Assembly: GCF_000281045.1 (NCBI RefSeq)
Contig: NW_008246073.1
Coordinates: forward strand, 409,343 to 466,778
Direction of reading: 5' to 3'
DNA length: 57,436 bases
Source of the DNA: Saprolegnia diclina VS20
Taxonomy: Eukaryota; Oomycota; Saprolegniomycetes; Saprolegniales; Saprolegniaceae
Shown here: piece after piece, positions 1 through 11,216 of the stretch
How positions within the stretch are numbered: position 1 is the first letter of the stretch
How the letters are laid out: every line of letters starts with the position of its first letter
Notes under the pieces: generated by a model
Seen by the model: the letters and a program-made list of their open reading frames with translations, nothing else
What the model was told of the DNA's origin: nothing
Database searches by the model: none
Made by a program: the position numbers and the translations under genes

Positions 1-450
1 ACTCGCACCTGCAACGGTATCAAAAACGGTGGTGCGTGCGACGCACAAGACTACTGCGACGGCAAGGGCGCCTGCAAGGACTTCTTCGCAGACAAAACTG
101 TTCTCTGCAAGAAGGGCGCCACCCTCTGTGACAAGAACACGTTCTGCGACGGCACGTGCTCGACGTGTCCCGTTGACGATGACGTGCTCGTCTACCTCGA
201 CAGCGAGAGCGTCAGCGTCGCCACGTACCTCAGTGACACCGTGTCGCAGTGCTCTGCCAAGGCCGTTTCCGTTGGCTCCAGCCAGCTCAATGCCATGTAC
301 AGTTCGGCTGCCAACAACGGGCTCTTGGTCGTCGCGTGCATCGCTGCCGTCGCTGTTGTCGCCTCGGTGCTTCTTGCCAAGAAGGCGGACGGCTACGTCT
401 CCATGGAAGATGGCTACGCCCGCCTCGCCGACGACACGCGCTACGCCTAA
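1..450 (+). CDS. Cys-rich, C-terminally membrane-anchored surface protein (3' end only)
   Basis: The frame is open from the first base of the window to TAA at 448-450, so the 5' part lies outside. The visible ~149 residues begin with a Cys-rich, disintegrin-like segment (repeated CDG motifs such as YCDGKGAC and FCDGTCSTC, about 10 cysteines in 55 residues). A short linker and one hydrophobic helix follow (about residues 100-120, GLLVVACIAAVAVVASVLLA), then a cytoplasmic tail ending in YARLADDTRYA. This layout fits the end of a type I membrane protein. The Cys pattern resembles disintegrin-like modules of surface metalloproteases, but no protease domain is visible, so the function is open. A nearly identical copy lies inverted at 57023-57436. 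The similarity of the two continues about 50 nt past the stop, which points to recent duplication. Confidence 0.75.
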   Translation, partial: TRTCNGIKNGGACDAQDYCDGKGACKDFFADKTVLCKKGATLCDKNTFCDGTCSTCPVDDDVLVYLDSESVSVATYLSDTVSQCSAKAVSVGSSQLNAMYSSAANNGLLVVACIAAVAVVASVLLAKKADGYVSMEDGYARLADDTRYA

Positions 451-874
451 GCCCTCACACGCTCCCCTGCTTTCTTCCTGCGTACGATGTTGCATTCCTC
501 CGTATCCTAGTCTCGCCTAATGTCGATCATACATGACCGTGACTTATTTGAATCAATGCTTGACAAGGGATCATGCAGAGGCTGTTTATTGCCAGGGTGA
601 TAAGGGAAATGTAGAGAGACACCTCTCGTGCATGGTGCTTTGCTTGTTTGGATGTCAATATGTCCAATCGATGACTTTTGTGTGGTGGCGAGGGCACTGT
701 CGTGGGCTTTTTTTGCAAGACGTATCAATCAGCTGTCTATCCTGACGTTATGTCCCCTTCCCCTAATGCGCAGTTGCGCTCAGCCAAAAGTTTTTGAACG
801 CAGCCCTCCTTTACATCTCTGAAGATACTCTGATGTTGTGTTCGAAGTGAGGTTTCTTGTGGAAAAATATATAG
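451..874. other. Intergenic, no gene seen
   Basis: This is a 424-nt stretch between two convergent genes. Only short overlapping open frames without recognisable protein features are present. The first ~50 nt resemble the 3' flank of the inverted paralogue at the right end of the window. Confidence 0.6.
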
Positions 875-3800
875 TCAATCCAAGAGTGGGTACGCGACGT
901 CAAAGGCAGACGCCATGGCGTGCGTTCGCGGCACTTCTGACAATAGCGGGATCTCGAGACCAAACGTGCGCCAGTTCTTCATGTCCAGACTGTACATGGT
1001 GCGCCCGATGCGGAGGCTCAGAATGCCATTCAATGCCGCCGACGCGCGGTCGAGGTAGTACACGCCGTTGTAGACACGGTTACTGTGCGCGTAGAGGTAC
1101 TTGGCGCCGGAGGAGAGGAAGAGCGACGTGACGTGGCATGTGGGTTTTGTTTTGAGATTGAGTTTCACCGCGTAAAAGCACACAATGTTGCAGACAAGGA
1201 TGATGCCGATGAGTAGTTGGAGTCGCTGAAACTGACCAATCTCGATCGAGCCCGATTCACAGATGGCCTGAAAGTCCACTTGCACCAGAGTGCATTGGAG
1301 GTCGATGGACGTGTTGGCGTTGACGGGCGAGAAAGCCGTGAGCGCTGCAACTACAACCCAGACGACGAGGCCGTTGACCATAACGTACGACGTCGAGTAC
1401 TCTTGCGTAAAGATCAACGCGATGTCGTTGACGATCGAAACGAGCCACGTGACCTCGTTGGCAGCGAGGAGGGTCTTGTACCACGGATCGCGCACAGTCG
1501 TGAAAGCACTCATGTAGCCAGAGTACTGGAGCTCCAGCGTCGCCGTCGAGAGAACGCAGATAGCAGTCATGCTGCGAAGTACTAAGAGCGGCCGCCCAAC
1601 CCAGACGACACCCCCGACGCGACCGAGCTCGAGCATGTTGAGGCCTTCGTAGTGACCACGACTTGTCAGCATGTACATGGCTGCCATAAAGGCGACCGCA
1701 ATCATGACACCCGTGACGTAGATGACACCAGCGCGCAAGTATTGGGCGACGTTGGCGGTCACCTGCCAGCCTTGTGTCAACTGCGCGAGTGGCGTCGCAA
1801 GGTCCGAGAGCAGCGTCATGTTGCCGACGTCGCCTTGAAACGAGATGACTTCACGGTTGCCGAGCACCCAGTCATAGAGGTAGAGCCACGCAAAAAAGGC
1901 AAAGTCCGATTCGGTCGGGGCGAGAAGATTGAGGCGCTGGATCGAAAGGGGCGCTGTCGCGTCCACGTTGGTGTAGATCATAAATTCGATCTCCATGGCT
2001 CGTACGTCAGCGTTGGCGCTCGTTAGTGACGACGCAACGGTCGCCGGCAGCGGTAGCACGAATGCGTCAATATAGCTCAGCGTTTGGCTCAGATATTTCA
2101 CACATTTGGAAGCAAATGTCGGCTCGTGGGCGCACACTGCGCTCATATCCCACCCCGAAGGTTGGAGGTGGAGGCTGGAGAGGAGTGCCGCGAGAATGTA
2201 CTGTTGCCGCGACGGTTGGGTCTTTGACAAGACACCAGATGATCGAAGACAAATAGCGTCAAAGGATACGACACTCACCAGGCCCACAGACATGGCGTAC
2301 CCGGCCACGAGTGGGGGGCACATGGGAGAGCCACCAAAACTGACAAGGTTTTGTGCGAGCCAGGTACCTGGCACGGGGTAGGACGCATCCAGCGTCGTTA
2401 TGTCGCTGTAGAGTGCTTGGGCCTTGATGTTCTTCGACAGTGGTGCACGAGAGACATCAACGAGCAAGGCAAAAAGAGTGCGCACCGATGCTGGCACTGG
2501 AACGTACACCATGTCAATGGACCCATATGGCCCGAGCAGCGACTGCACGAGCTGGAAGCCTGCAGAGAGCGGTGATGCGAGGGTGCCGTTCTGCACCAAA
2601 ACCGCACCCAGCGTTGTGTTGGCAAAAGCAAAATCAGGGCTGGACCGGACCAAGCTGCGACCGGCGAGGCGCGACGAGTTGTCTGCCACTGCCGTCAAGT
2701 CGTTGGCGAAGGCCCAATACATTTTGAAACTCGTCTGGCTCCCAAAACGGTACGTCCCGTTCTGCGACGTTAGCGTCAGTGGGTACACAATGCCGTACGC
2801 GTTTGTGATCGCGTAGCTGTTGAGAACGCCGAGTCGCTTGTAGTTTTGCCACTGCACCTTGTAATGCTGAATACCATATTGGCGCCAATAGAGGGCTTCG
2901 TCCGAGAGGGTCGGCTTGTTCTTGACGGCCGTTGAGGTGTGAAGCCAAGCTTTGCCAGCATCGGACCGCCGGAGCTCGGACGCGATCGCCATCTCGAACG
3001 AGGATCCCCAGCACGCGTCAAAGTCGTCGTAGTTGATGTTGCGTAAGACCGACTCGAGGTATACGGCGCCGTTCGCCAACATCGACTGACACCGCACTTC
3101 ACGCCGAGCCGAGTTGGCCAATGACCACACTTGCTTGAAGTCCACAAAACAATATGGCGCAAAGATCCACGGCGCTTGACACGCATCCATGGCTCGCAGA
3201 CCTACGATCGTGGCGGTGATGTCGCTGAGAGGCTCGTGCTGGAGGTAGGCGCCATAGCTGACGGATGATGAGACCAGGGCTTCGGACGCCGCAAACGACT
3301 TCATCGCGTTGGCACTTGGCTTGTCCAAAGCAAGATTGGGCATCGTTGTGTGACCAAGGACGAGCTGCTCGTTGAGCCAGTTGGCGATAAACGCGTGGGC
3401 GCCAGTCGTGTTGAAGGTGGCCCAGAAGAGGTCGTTCGAGAGGTTGACTTCAGAGACTCGGAGATACGAAATGCTGCCCACAATGGAGGCAATGATGTAG
3501 CCGAGGCCAACAACCATCCAAACGTGCGCGACGCGGGCTTTCTTGGCAATGTCTGGCACAAGCATGGAGGCTCGCTTGAGCAATGTGGATTGTAGACGGC
3601 TTGACGTAACGCGCGAGAGACTGCTGAGCGTCGAGGCGCGGCGAGGTACGTGGCTCTGGAACGCCAAGGAAGGACACGGGAATGTCTTGAGAAAAGAGCT
3701 TGTTGATAAATCGTCAACCAAAATGAGCCACAGCTTCAAGTCGAACGTGTACGCTTGCTTGCGAAGGCGAAGCGGAACGAGCCCACTAAGAATGCACGCG

Positions 3801-6358
3801 ACATGGTCGATCGTGTATACTTCTTCTACACTGGTTGCATGCGTACACAGAAACAACTGCGAGACGCCAGACACAAGCAGCGTATCGTCGCACTGACGGG
3901 CAGGGCGATGGAACCAGCGCCGATGCACGATAGTACCGACCACGAGACTCCCCACAGCAACACCAGCTTGGATCACGATCAGCGTCCAGACGCGAGTCAA
4001 GCTACCAACAGCAACGACGCCGCTAGTACACGAGACGGCAAAGTCCATGTTGGTGCCAACACACGTTCGAGCCAGCGTCGCTGACACTTTGACGGGACTT
4101 GATAACTCGATACAAAAGAGAATCAGCCACGAGAGACAGCTTGATATCGGACTATAGATCTTCGTCGCATCTCGCGTCACAATCAAAAGCGCTTCATTGA
4201 TCACGTACGTCACCCACGTCGCCTCGCCGGTGATGATGAGTGACGCAAGCCAAGGGCGTGGCGATGCCGCAAAGCGCGAGTACCCGTGATGCGTTTCAAA
4301 GATGACGTTGGCAGAGCTCAGGAGCAAGATCGCGGTGACGCCGCGGAGAAAGGCGAGGGGCCGACCGATCCATACGGCGCCGACGACGCGATTGAAGAAA
4401 AAGAGGTTGCGACCGAGGAAGCGGAGGCGCACGAGACCGGCGTAGAAAAATGACACGAGCCCGACAAACACGAGCACCATCGATGTCACGACGATGAGGT
4501 AGAAGAGAATTTTGGTTGCTGTCTGGAGCGGTTGTGTCCCCGTCGAGTACAGCTGCGGTGCATACGCATCCGAAATGAGCGTGACAGTGCCAGCATCTCC
4601 TTGGAACGAAACGACTTCGCGACTGCCCGCGACCCAATCGAAGAGCAAGATCCAGCCAAAAACATCAAAGCTCGACGCCTCCAGAAGCGGTTGCTGGAGC
4701 AGCATCCAAGTTCCGTTGGCCAATGTTGCGAACTGCATGAGGCCGACACGAGTATCTTGAACAGCCGCTGTAGCTTTGCTGACGCTAGCAGTGATGTCGC
4801 TCGAAAACGTCAGTTGTTGGAGAAGATTGCTTGCCGCCGAGAGGCTGGTGAGGCAGTCGGTCGTCGGTGTCGCCATCGCGCAGACACTCGGTGATGCCTC
4901 GGCCGTTGCGAGCACTGCAAAAAGACTAGCGCTCGCCGTCACCGGGATTTGCAGCGGCAACGCTTTCGAGCAATCGTCAAAGAAGCCAAACGACTGCTGT
5001 GGAAACAACGTCCCGGAATGCAGCGTGCACATGGGGTTCCCGCCGTAGAACATGGAGGCACTTTTCCACGCTGGCGGCAATGGCGCGAGGGTGGTCGTCG
5101 AAATACTGGTCAGCGTGGATAAGCGCTCGGCGTCCAGCTGACGAAACAGCGCATCTTGAAACGCAGTGTACGTCGTTGCCAGTGCTGTAGGCACAGCGAC
5201 ATAGACCGAATCGATGCTGAGAAAAGGTCCAATGTGGCTGCGCACGAGCGCCGCCTGGTGCACAAAGTTGCCGCTGGCGTTGGTGTTGCCATTGAAGACT
5301 TCGAGATCGATCGCAGGCATCGATACACTGACATTGGCGCCAAAGTACGTCAAAGTACCGCGAATAATGCTCCGGCCCATGCCTTGGCCATTCCAGAGGT
5401 CGTTGAGCGGGATCCAGAAGAAGTTTTGGGACGTCCACGGTCCAGTACCCCGGGGCAAGTTCTTCAACGTCACAAGCTGGCGCATGCCCAATGCGTTTTC
5501 TAGCTCGATCGACTCGGTGACGCCAGCCTGCCACCGGTTTTGCCACTGTGCCGTGAACGACGTCAAGCCAAACGTCCGCCAGTACGCGAGTTCGTCATCG
5601 ACCGTCGTCGAGCTCCGCACCGTTGCCATCGTGCTTAGGAAGGTGCGGCCACGCACCGTCTCTTGCAGTGGGAGCTGAATGGAAACGGTAAATGGTGCGT
5701 TGTCGCCTCCCCAAATGGACAGATAGTCGGCCCACACCACATTGCGCAGAATCGCCTCCATGTACACGCCCGCGTTCGTCGCGTAGTGCTCGAAGCAGCG
5801 CTGCTGCCGCTTGGTAGTATGCGCCACCTCGAACGACCGCTCAAAGTCCACCCAGCAATGCTGTACGTTGACGCGCATCGACCAGCTCGCGCTGAGCAGA
5901 CGTAGCTGCGGCACGGCGTACTCGATCGACGTGAGCTCGTTGAAGATGACGTGGCGGGCGTACGTGGGCGGGACGTTGGTGTACGAAACGGGAGACGCAT
6001 ATGTCTTCTGAACCATCGCACTCGGTGCATAGATGCTGAGCGAGGTGGCGGCGGTCGTAGAGAGGACAGCGTTGACAAGGTCGACGAGAAAAGCTTCGTG
6101 GCCCGTGAGATTGAAGCCGGCCCACCAAAGGTCGTTGACGAAGCTGGGCTGAAGCGTGTAGACGTACCAGACGCCGCAAGCTAGTGAAATGAGGAGGTAG
6201 CAAAGCCCAAGAATGGCCTCGGCGACTTGCTTCTTTGTGAAGCTCCACGTAGCCTCTGGAACATGACGCGACTGCCGCACATGGTCCTCCGTAGGTGCGG
6301 AAGGTACCGTTGGGCCGTCCGATTCTAGCGTGGGAATCACGTAACCACCTTCGACCAT
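875..6358 (-). CDS. Giant polytopic membrane protein with two homologous halves
   Basis: This is one uninterrupted reading frame of 1827 codons from ATG at 6358. The frame stays open to 6529 without an ATG, so a short spliced 5' exon starting near 6533 is possible. The protein is an internal duplication: half A starts with a membrane helix near residues 45-67, and half B restarts near residue 938. Matching landmarks in both halves are W-x-x-FN-x-TG after the first helix, C-[WF]-VDF followed by a basic stretch with RC, ALYWRQYG/LAYWRTFG, WQN, and DWV-x-[GN]-REV-[IV]-SFQGD just before the cluster of C-terminal helices. Each half therefore has one N-terminal helix, a large ~500-residue extracytoplasmic domain with many NxT/NxS sites, and several helices at its end. 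I do not recognise a named family and give no function. Having no intron over 5.5 kb is unusual here. Confidence 0.85.
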   Translation of the reverse strand: MVEGGYVIPTLESDGPTVPSAPTEDHVRQSRHVPEATWSFTKKQVAEAILGLCYLLISLACGVWYVYTLQPSFVNDLWWAGFNLTGHEAFLVDLVNAVLSTTAATSLSIYAPSAMVQKTYASPVSYTNVPPTYARHVIFNELTSIEYAVPQLRLLSASWSMRVNVQHCWVDFERSFEVAHTTKRQQRCFEHYATNAGVYMEAILRNVVWADYLSIWGGDNAPFTVSIQLPLQETVRGRTFLSTMATVRSSTTVDDELAYWRTFGLTSFTAQWQNRWQAGVTESIELENALGMRQLVTLKNLPRGTGPWTSQNFFWIPLNDLWNGQGMGRSIIRGTLTYFGANVSVSMPAIDLEVFNGNTNASGNFVHQAALVRSHIGPFLSIDSVYVAVPTALATTYTAFQDALFRQLDAERLSTLTSISTTTLAPLPPAWKSASMFYGGNPMCTLHSGTLFPQQSFGFFDDCSKALPLQIPVTASASLFAVLATAEASPSVCAMATPTTDCLTSLSAASNLLQQLTFSSDITASVSKATAAVQDTRVGLMQFATLANGTWMLLQQPLLEASSFDVFGWILLFDWVAGSREVVSFQGDAGTVTLISDAYAPQLYSTGTQPLQTATKILFYLIVVTSMVLVFVGLVSFFYAGLVRLRFLGRNLFFFNRVVGAVWIGRPLAFLRGVTAILLLSSANVIFETHHGYSRFAASPRPWLASLIITGEATWVTYVINEALLIVTRDATKIYSPISSCLSWLILFCIELSSPVKVSATLARTCVGTNMDFAVSCTSGVVAVGSLTRVWTLIVIQAGVAVGSLVVGTIVHRRWFHRPARQCDDTLLVSGVSQLFLCTHATSVEEVYTIDHVACILSGLVPLRLRKQAYTFDLKLWLILVDDLSTSSFLKTFPCPSLAFQSHVPRRASTLSSLSRVTSSRLQSTLLKRASMLVPDIAKKARVAHVWMVVGLGYIIASIVGSISYLRVSEVNLSNDLFWATFNTTGAHAFIANWLNEQLVLGHTTMPNLALDKPSANAMKSFAASEALVSSSVSYGAYLQHEPLSDITATIVGLRAMDACQAPWIFAPYCFVDFKQVWSLANSARREVRCQSMLANGAVYLESVLRNINYDDFDACWGSSFEMAIASELRRSDAGKAWLHTSTAVKNKPTLSDEALYWRQYGIQHYKVQWQNYKRLGVLNSYAITNAYGIVYPLTLTSQNGTYRFGSQTSFKMYWAFANDLTAVADNSSRLAGRSLVRSSPDFAFANTTLGAVLVQNGTLASPLSAGFQLVQSLLGPYGSIDMVYVPVPASVRTLFALLVDVSRAPLSKNIKAQALYSDITTLDASYPVPGTWLAQNLVSFGGSPMCPPLVAGYAMSVGLVSVVSFDAICLRSSGVLSKTQPSRQQYILAALLSSLHLQPSGWDMSAVCAHEPTFASKCVKYLSQTLSYIDAFVLPLPATVASSLTSANADVRAMEIEFMIYTNVDATAPLSIQRLNLLAPTESDFAFFAWLYLYDWVLGNREVISFQGDVGNMTLLSDLATPLAQLTQGWQVTANVAQYLRAGVIYVTGVMIAVAFMAAMYMLTSRGHYEGLNMLELGRVGGVVWVGRPLLVLRSMTAICVLSTATLELQYSGYMSAFTTVRDPWYKTLLAANEVTWLVSIVNDIALIFTQEYSTSYVMVNGLVVWVVVAALTAFSPVNANTSIDLQCTLVQVDFQAICESGSIEIGQFQRLQLLIGIILVCNIVCFYAVKLNLKTKPTCHVTSLFLSSGAKYLYAHSNRVYNGVYYLDRASAALNGILSLRIGRTMYSLDMKNWRTFGLEIPLLSEVPRTHAMASAFDVAYPLLD

Positions 6359-7172
6359 CGTGCGCGTTGGAGGTTTGGATACTGCCGTGGGTCGTTGTGG
6401 CGGTTGATATGACTCAATTTTTGTAAAGACGTCCGCCAAGACGGCATTGGCTGCAAATAATTGGCTTGAAATAGACTGTGGTCCATGAGGCGCGGTCAGT
6501 TTGTTGGGACCCCCGAAGTGCTTCACCAAGCATTAGAATAAGTTGGCTTGATCGGGGTCTCTTCTTCACCAACAAGTCAGCAGACGAAGATGAATTCGGC
6601 CTCCTCGTCTGCCGCGTCGTTTTTGCTCCACATCCAGTCGAGTTGGCTTGTTTTGGTATTTGGCGCCTTTTCAGAGTGAAACGAACCACCGCCAGAAGGC
6701 GCGTCGCCCAGACCCAGACCCGACTTTCGAGTCTCAAATCAATGGATCCAAGCGGCAATGACGGCCCTATCGTCATCGTCCACAACCTTGCAAAACCCAA
6801 AAGAGGGTCCTCCAAGTGGCCACCCTTCTATGACGCTGGTGTTCAAGCCAATGGCATGCGCAACGAAGAGGAATACTCTGAAACGCAAAACGGAAGCACT
6901 TGTCATCTTCGTCGCCCAAGTGTTCTGCTTTATCATCAAGAAGCATCACCCGCATTCGGGTTCGTAGTGCTCTTCACGACTACACGTCAAGTAGTAGGCA
7001 CATTGCTGCTGGACGTTGCGGTCGTCCACGTACCCATGGCTTGTTGAGCTGGGCAATCTATGCCCTGATGTGACGGGCTAGGGTTGACAGTTTGAACTTT
7101 TAATAAAGATAAACGTAGTCGCGTTAGAGTAAAAAGTTAAAAATTGTCGCATGCAAAAAGCAAAATCAAGGT
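6359..7172. other. Intergenic between membrane protein and kinase genes
   Basis: This region holds the possible 5' extension of the membrane protein gene (up to about 6533) and then about 640 nt without a supported gene. A plus-strand open frame (ATG at 6741) has no recognisable domain, and a second frame overlaps it. I see no signal that decides for either. Confidence 0.5.
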
Positions 7173-10100
7173 TTAGCACTCGGGGTACACGGCGCGCATT
7201 TGCTTCTCGAGGACGCCAAGCACTTGGGCGGCGGTCGGACGGTCCTCGGGCTTGTGCTGGAGGCACCAGTTGGCGAGGTCGGCGTACCACTCGTCGCACT
7301 CGGGGCTCACTTCGGGCCGAAGCTTCCCGGAGCGCACTTGGTCGAGGATCGTCATAAACTTGAGGTTCAGGTTCGCGTACGGCGCTTGGAGCGTGTCGAG
7401 CTCGGTGAGGATGACGCCGAGCGAGTAAATGTCGGCGGGAAAGCCATAGTGGCCATCAAACACCTCGGGCGCGATCCAGTACGAGGTGCCGATGCCCATC
7501 GTGAGCGTCTCGGTGCCAAGGTCGCGGGAGATGCCAAAGTCGGCGATTTTGATATAGTTGGTCGTCGAGAGGAGCACGTTCGAGGCCTTCAAGTCGCGGT
7601 GCAGAATGTTTTGCTCGTGAAGGTCCAGAACGCCGTTGGCGATCGCCCAAGCGAGCTCGAGCTTGGAAAACTCGACGTCCACCGGGGCATGCGTGCGCTT
7701 CTTGTCGAGGTAGCTCCTGAGGTCGCCGCTGTTCATGTACTCGAGCACGAGCTTGGGTTCGTCCAGCTTTTGCTCGAGGACCGCAATCATCTTGATAATG
7801 TACGGCGAGTTGCACCTAACCCCATGTTCCACCACATTTCAAAAGAGCTGCAAAATACGCTACCGGCGCATGGTCTCGATCTCTTTTCGGAGCGAGTCGA
7901 GGCCGTCCGTGTTGAGCACGGTCTTGACAGCGACGTCTTGGGTGTGCCACTTGCCCTTGTACACGACGCCTTGGCCGCCGCGGCCGAGCACGATGCTCGA
8001 CACCACAATGTCCTCGTCGCGCACCTGCGTTTCCATCAGCATCTTGCATTCAAACCAAGAGACGCACGTCTTGGAGCAGCTTCGTGTCGGCGTCGTGGAG
8101 AATCTTGACGACCGCACGGTGGCCGCGCTTCCGAGCAATGTACAACGGTGTGATGCCCACCTGTTTTAGGCGCATGAGCGCAGGTTCGGTGAGCGCATTG
8201 GTACCTTGTTGCTGAAGCCGAAGTCGGCGCCCGCTTGGACAAACAAGTCGACGATCGGCGCATAGCCCTTGGATGCGGCGAGGAAGAGGGGCGTGCACTC
8301 GTTCTGACGTAGCATGCGTTGGCACGATGCGTCTCTGCAAGCGACGTACCTGGTCGTGGACGTCGTTGGCGGCGCCCATGGCCAAGAGCAAGTTGACGAC
8401 AGCCGTGTGGCCCCGAGTGGCTGCGATAAAGAGCGGCGACACGCCATCCTAGAGCACGTTGATTTTGATGTCGCCGAGCCAAGGGGTACCATCGTCGTGG
8501 CGTCAACGTCGGCGCCGCACGTGATGAGCATGCCAACAACCGCGTCGTGGCCGTGGGCCGAGGCTTCAAAGATCGCCGAGTGGCCGTTCTACGCTCTTGT
8601 GAGACCTTTCGCGAGCTGCAACGGACCTTGTCGCTGTGGGCAATCACGGCCTTGGCGCGAATGAGCAGCACCACAATCGGGCGGTGCCCAATCTGAGACG
8701 CGACCAGCAGCGGCGAGCGCCCCTCCTACGCATACGATGGGCACAGGACGGGAAGTGCGGCGGTACCTTGTTGACAAAGTTGACGTCGGCGCCGGCGGCA
8801 ATCAGCTTTTGCACGATCGTCTGGTGCCCTTTGGTCGTCGCCACGAACAGCACGCTGTCGACATCGTCGTTGAGGAGGTTAGGGCTCGTGGCCTTGCCGA
8901 GGAGAAGCGTCATGAGCGCCACGTCGCCGTCCGTCGCCGCTTTGATCAAACGCAGGCGGTCCTACGCTCGCCATCAAGACTCGTGCGCCGCAAGAGTCGC
9001 TCGCACCGCCGCCGCCGCGTCCGTGAGAAGCGTGACAATCGCCTGGTGGTGCTTCTCGCTCGCAATGTCCAACGGCGTCTTCCCCGCCTACCGTGTGTTG
9101 GCGTAAGTGATGCTGACGTTTGGGATCCAAGTTGTACGAGGTTGGTGATGCTAAAGTTGGCCTCGGCCTCCACGAGCATTTTGACGATGTTGAGGTGGCC
9201 GCTGCTGACGGCGGCGTGCATGGGCGAGTCGCCGACGTGGTTGACCTTGTTCTTCTCGGCGCGCACGAGCAACAGCAGCTCGACGATCGTCTTGTGGCCG
9301 TTGAGCGCGGCCATGAAGAGCGGGGACCGGCCCTCCTACATGGAAACGCTTAGACGGACGGGAAATACGACGCGTCGCACCGCGTCGCTTTGGTTGTAGT
9401 CGCCGCGCAAGAGCATCTGCGCAATGTTGGCGTGGCCTTTGCTGGCCGCCACGTAGATGGCCGTGCGTCCGCTCTACTCATCGCGTCAGCGCTGCATCGG
9501 TCGCGTGGCATACCGCGTCGGTTTGGTCAACGTCGGCGCCGGCGGCCACGAGCTGCGACACCATGCCTTCGAAGCCTTTCGAGACGGCCGAGAAGAGGAC
9601 GCTCTCGCCCGTCTACGCGGCCTCGCATCGATCGTTGACAAATGAGATTCTACCTCGTCGTTGATCACGTTCGGGTCCACGCCCTTGGCCAGTAGCTTGG
9701 ACGCGAGCTCAAAGTTGCCGTCGACAACGGCTTGGAGAAGCGACTTGCGGTCGCGCGTGCCCGCCTCCAGCAGCATGGCGCAGATGGCTTCGTGGTTGCG
9801 CTCCATCGCGACCATGAGCGGCGTCTTGCCGACCTACGTGGGTGAACCTCAGCAAACGCCATGCAGAGCAACACGACGCACGTTGTTGGGCTTGTAAATG
9901 TCGGCGTCGGCTTCAACGAGGAGGTGCACAATGTTGGCGTGGTTGTTGAGCACGGCCATGAAGATGGGCGAGTACCCGTTCTAGGCAGAGGTCGCTTCAA
10001 GGTGTTGCAGCCGAGGATTCTCTACCTTGTCGCCTTTGTTAATGTCGGCGTGCGCCGCAATGAAGAGCTTGACGGCTTCTTCGCGGCCCTTCTCGGCTGA

Positions 10101-11216
10101 TATGAGCGTCGGCGTCGACTCGTCCTGGCAGACGTCAAACGACTGAGACAATGTGTCGTCGCGTGTACCTGGTTGCACTTGTTGATGTCGGCGTTGGCTT
10201 GGATCAAGAGCGCGACGATCTCGTCGTGGCCGTGGCATGCCGCCATGAACAGCGGTGTCCGGTTGGTCTAATGCAACATGATGCGCAGTCCGTGGACAAA
10301 TGACGCCGTACATCGTCGCACTTGTTGATGTCGGCTTCGGCGCGGATAAAGCGCTTGACGATTCCGATGTGGCCGTGCCACGCCGCCATAAACACGGGTG
10401 TGCGTCCGTCCTATGCGTCCTAAGCCCCCAACGAATATTTGCGCTGCATACGCGGTTGGGCTGGTTGGGGCTTGCGCCGGCCTCGAGCAGGAGGCCCACG
10501 ATGTTCTCGTGGCCGTACTCGGTCGCAATGTGCAGTGGCGTCGCCGCCATCTACGCCTCGTGAGCTCCAGCGCAAGAACCAACGCGCACCGAGTCAAACT
10601 TGGTCAAGTCGGCGTTGGCATCGATGAGGAGGTCGACGACCGCGACGTGGCCGAGCCAGCTGGCCATAAAGACCGGTGTGTTGCCTTCCTACACGATGCC
10701 ATGACACTGCTTTCGAAAGACATTGGCGGTTGCGTACCACGGTCTGTGTGTTGATGTCGATGCCGGGCTGCGCGAGGAGGAGCGCCACCACCGACGTGTG
10801 GCCCTTGGTGGCCGCGACAAAGAGCGGGGTGGCGCCGTACTGCAGCACACGATGAGATCGGTACGTCATGCAACAAGGTGCGTACGCGGTCGGTAAAGTT
10901 GACGTTGCCGCCGGCCGCCGCGATCTTTTGTGCAATGCCATCGTAGCCCTTGGCCGCAGCCATAAACAAGATGGACTCGCCCTTCTACGTGCCATGGATG
11001 AGACGATTTGCCACGTCGCCGTCGTCACGCACCTCGTCGACTGTATTTGGGTCGCCGCCTCGTCCTAACCAGGCGCCGACCTTGTCGAGCTTGCCGGCGC
11101 GGACGGCGTCGAGCAGTGACTTGGAGCTCTACGCGGCGTGAGTCCAACAAGCAGTGACGTCTATCTGTACGTACAAACTCGTCGACTTTCTTTGTGAGCA
11201 TATCAAACTTGAACAT
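7173..11216 (-). CDS. Ankyrin-repeat protein kinase of the TKL group
   Basis: This multi-exon gene begins with MFKFDMLTKKVDEFV at 11216. Roughly 20 ankyrin units follow, most on their own ~100-nt exon and starting with a variant of G-x-TPL-x-x-A (for example YGATPLFVAATKGH near 10839, NECTPLFLAASKGY near 8300). Introns are about 43-60 nt; one example is 10840-10885 (46 nt). The C-terminus is a kinase domain: Gly loop GRGGQGVVYKG and VAVK lysine near 7920-8000, HRDLKASNVLL near 7600, DFG in IADFGISRD near 7540, and GTSYWIAPEVF near 7470, ending in AVYPEC. All catalytic residues are present, so it should be an active Ser/Thr or Tyr kinase. The TKL assignment rests on the HRDLKASN and GTxxWIAPE motifs. 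Such proteins usually act as cytoplasmic signalling kinases, with the ankyrins recruiting partners. The exact number of exons is not certain. Confidence 0.88.

Noticed and set aside
6478-7047. 189-codon plus-strand frame
   Set aside because: It overlaps the 5' end of the membrane protein gene, has no known domain, and a competing frame covers the same bases.
7200-8108. 302-codon plus-strand open frame
   Set aside because: It lies antisense to the kinase domain, where all kinase motifs are on the minus strand. Codon bias of GC-rich coding DNA opens the opposite frame.
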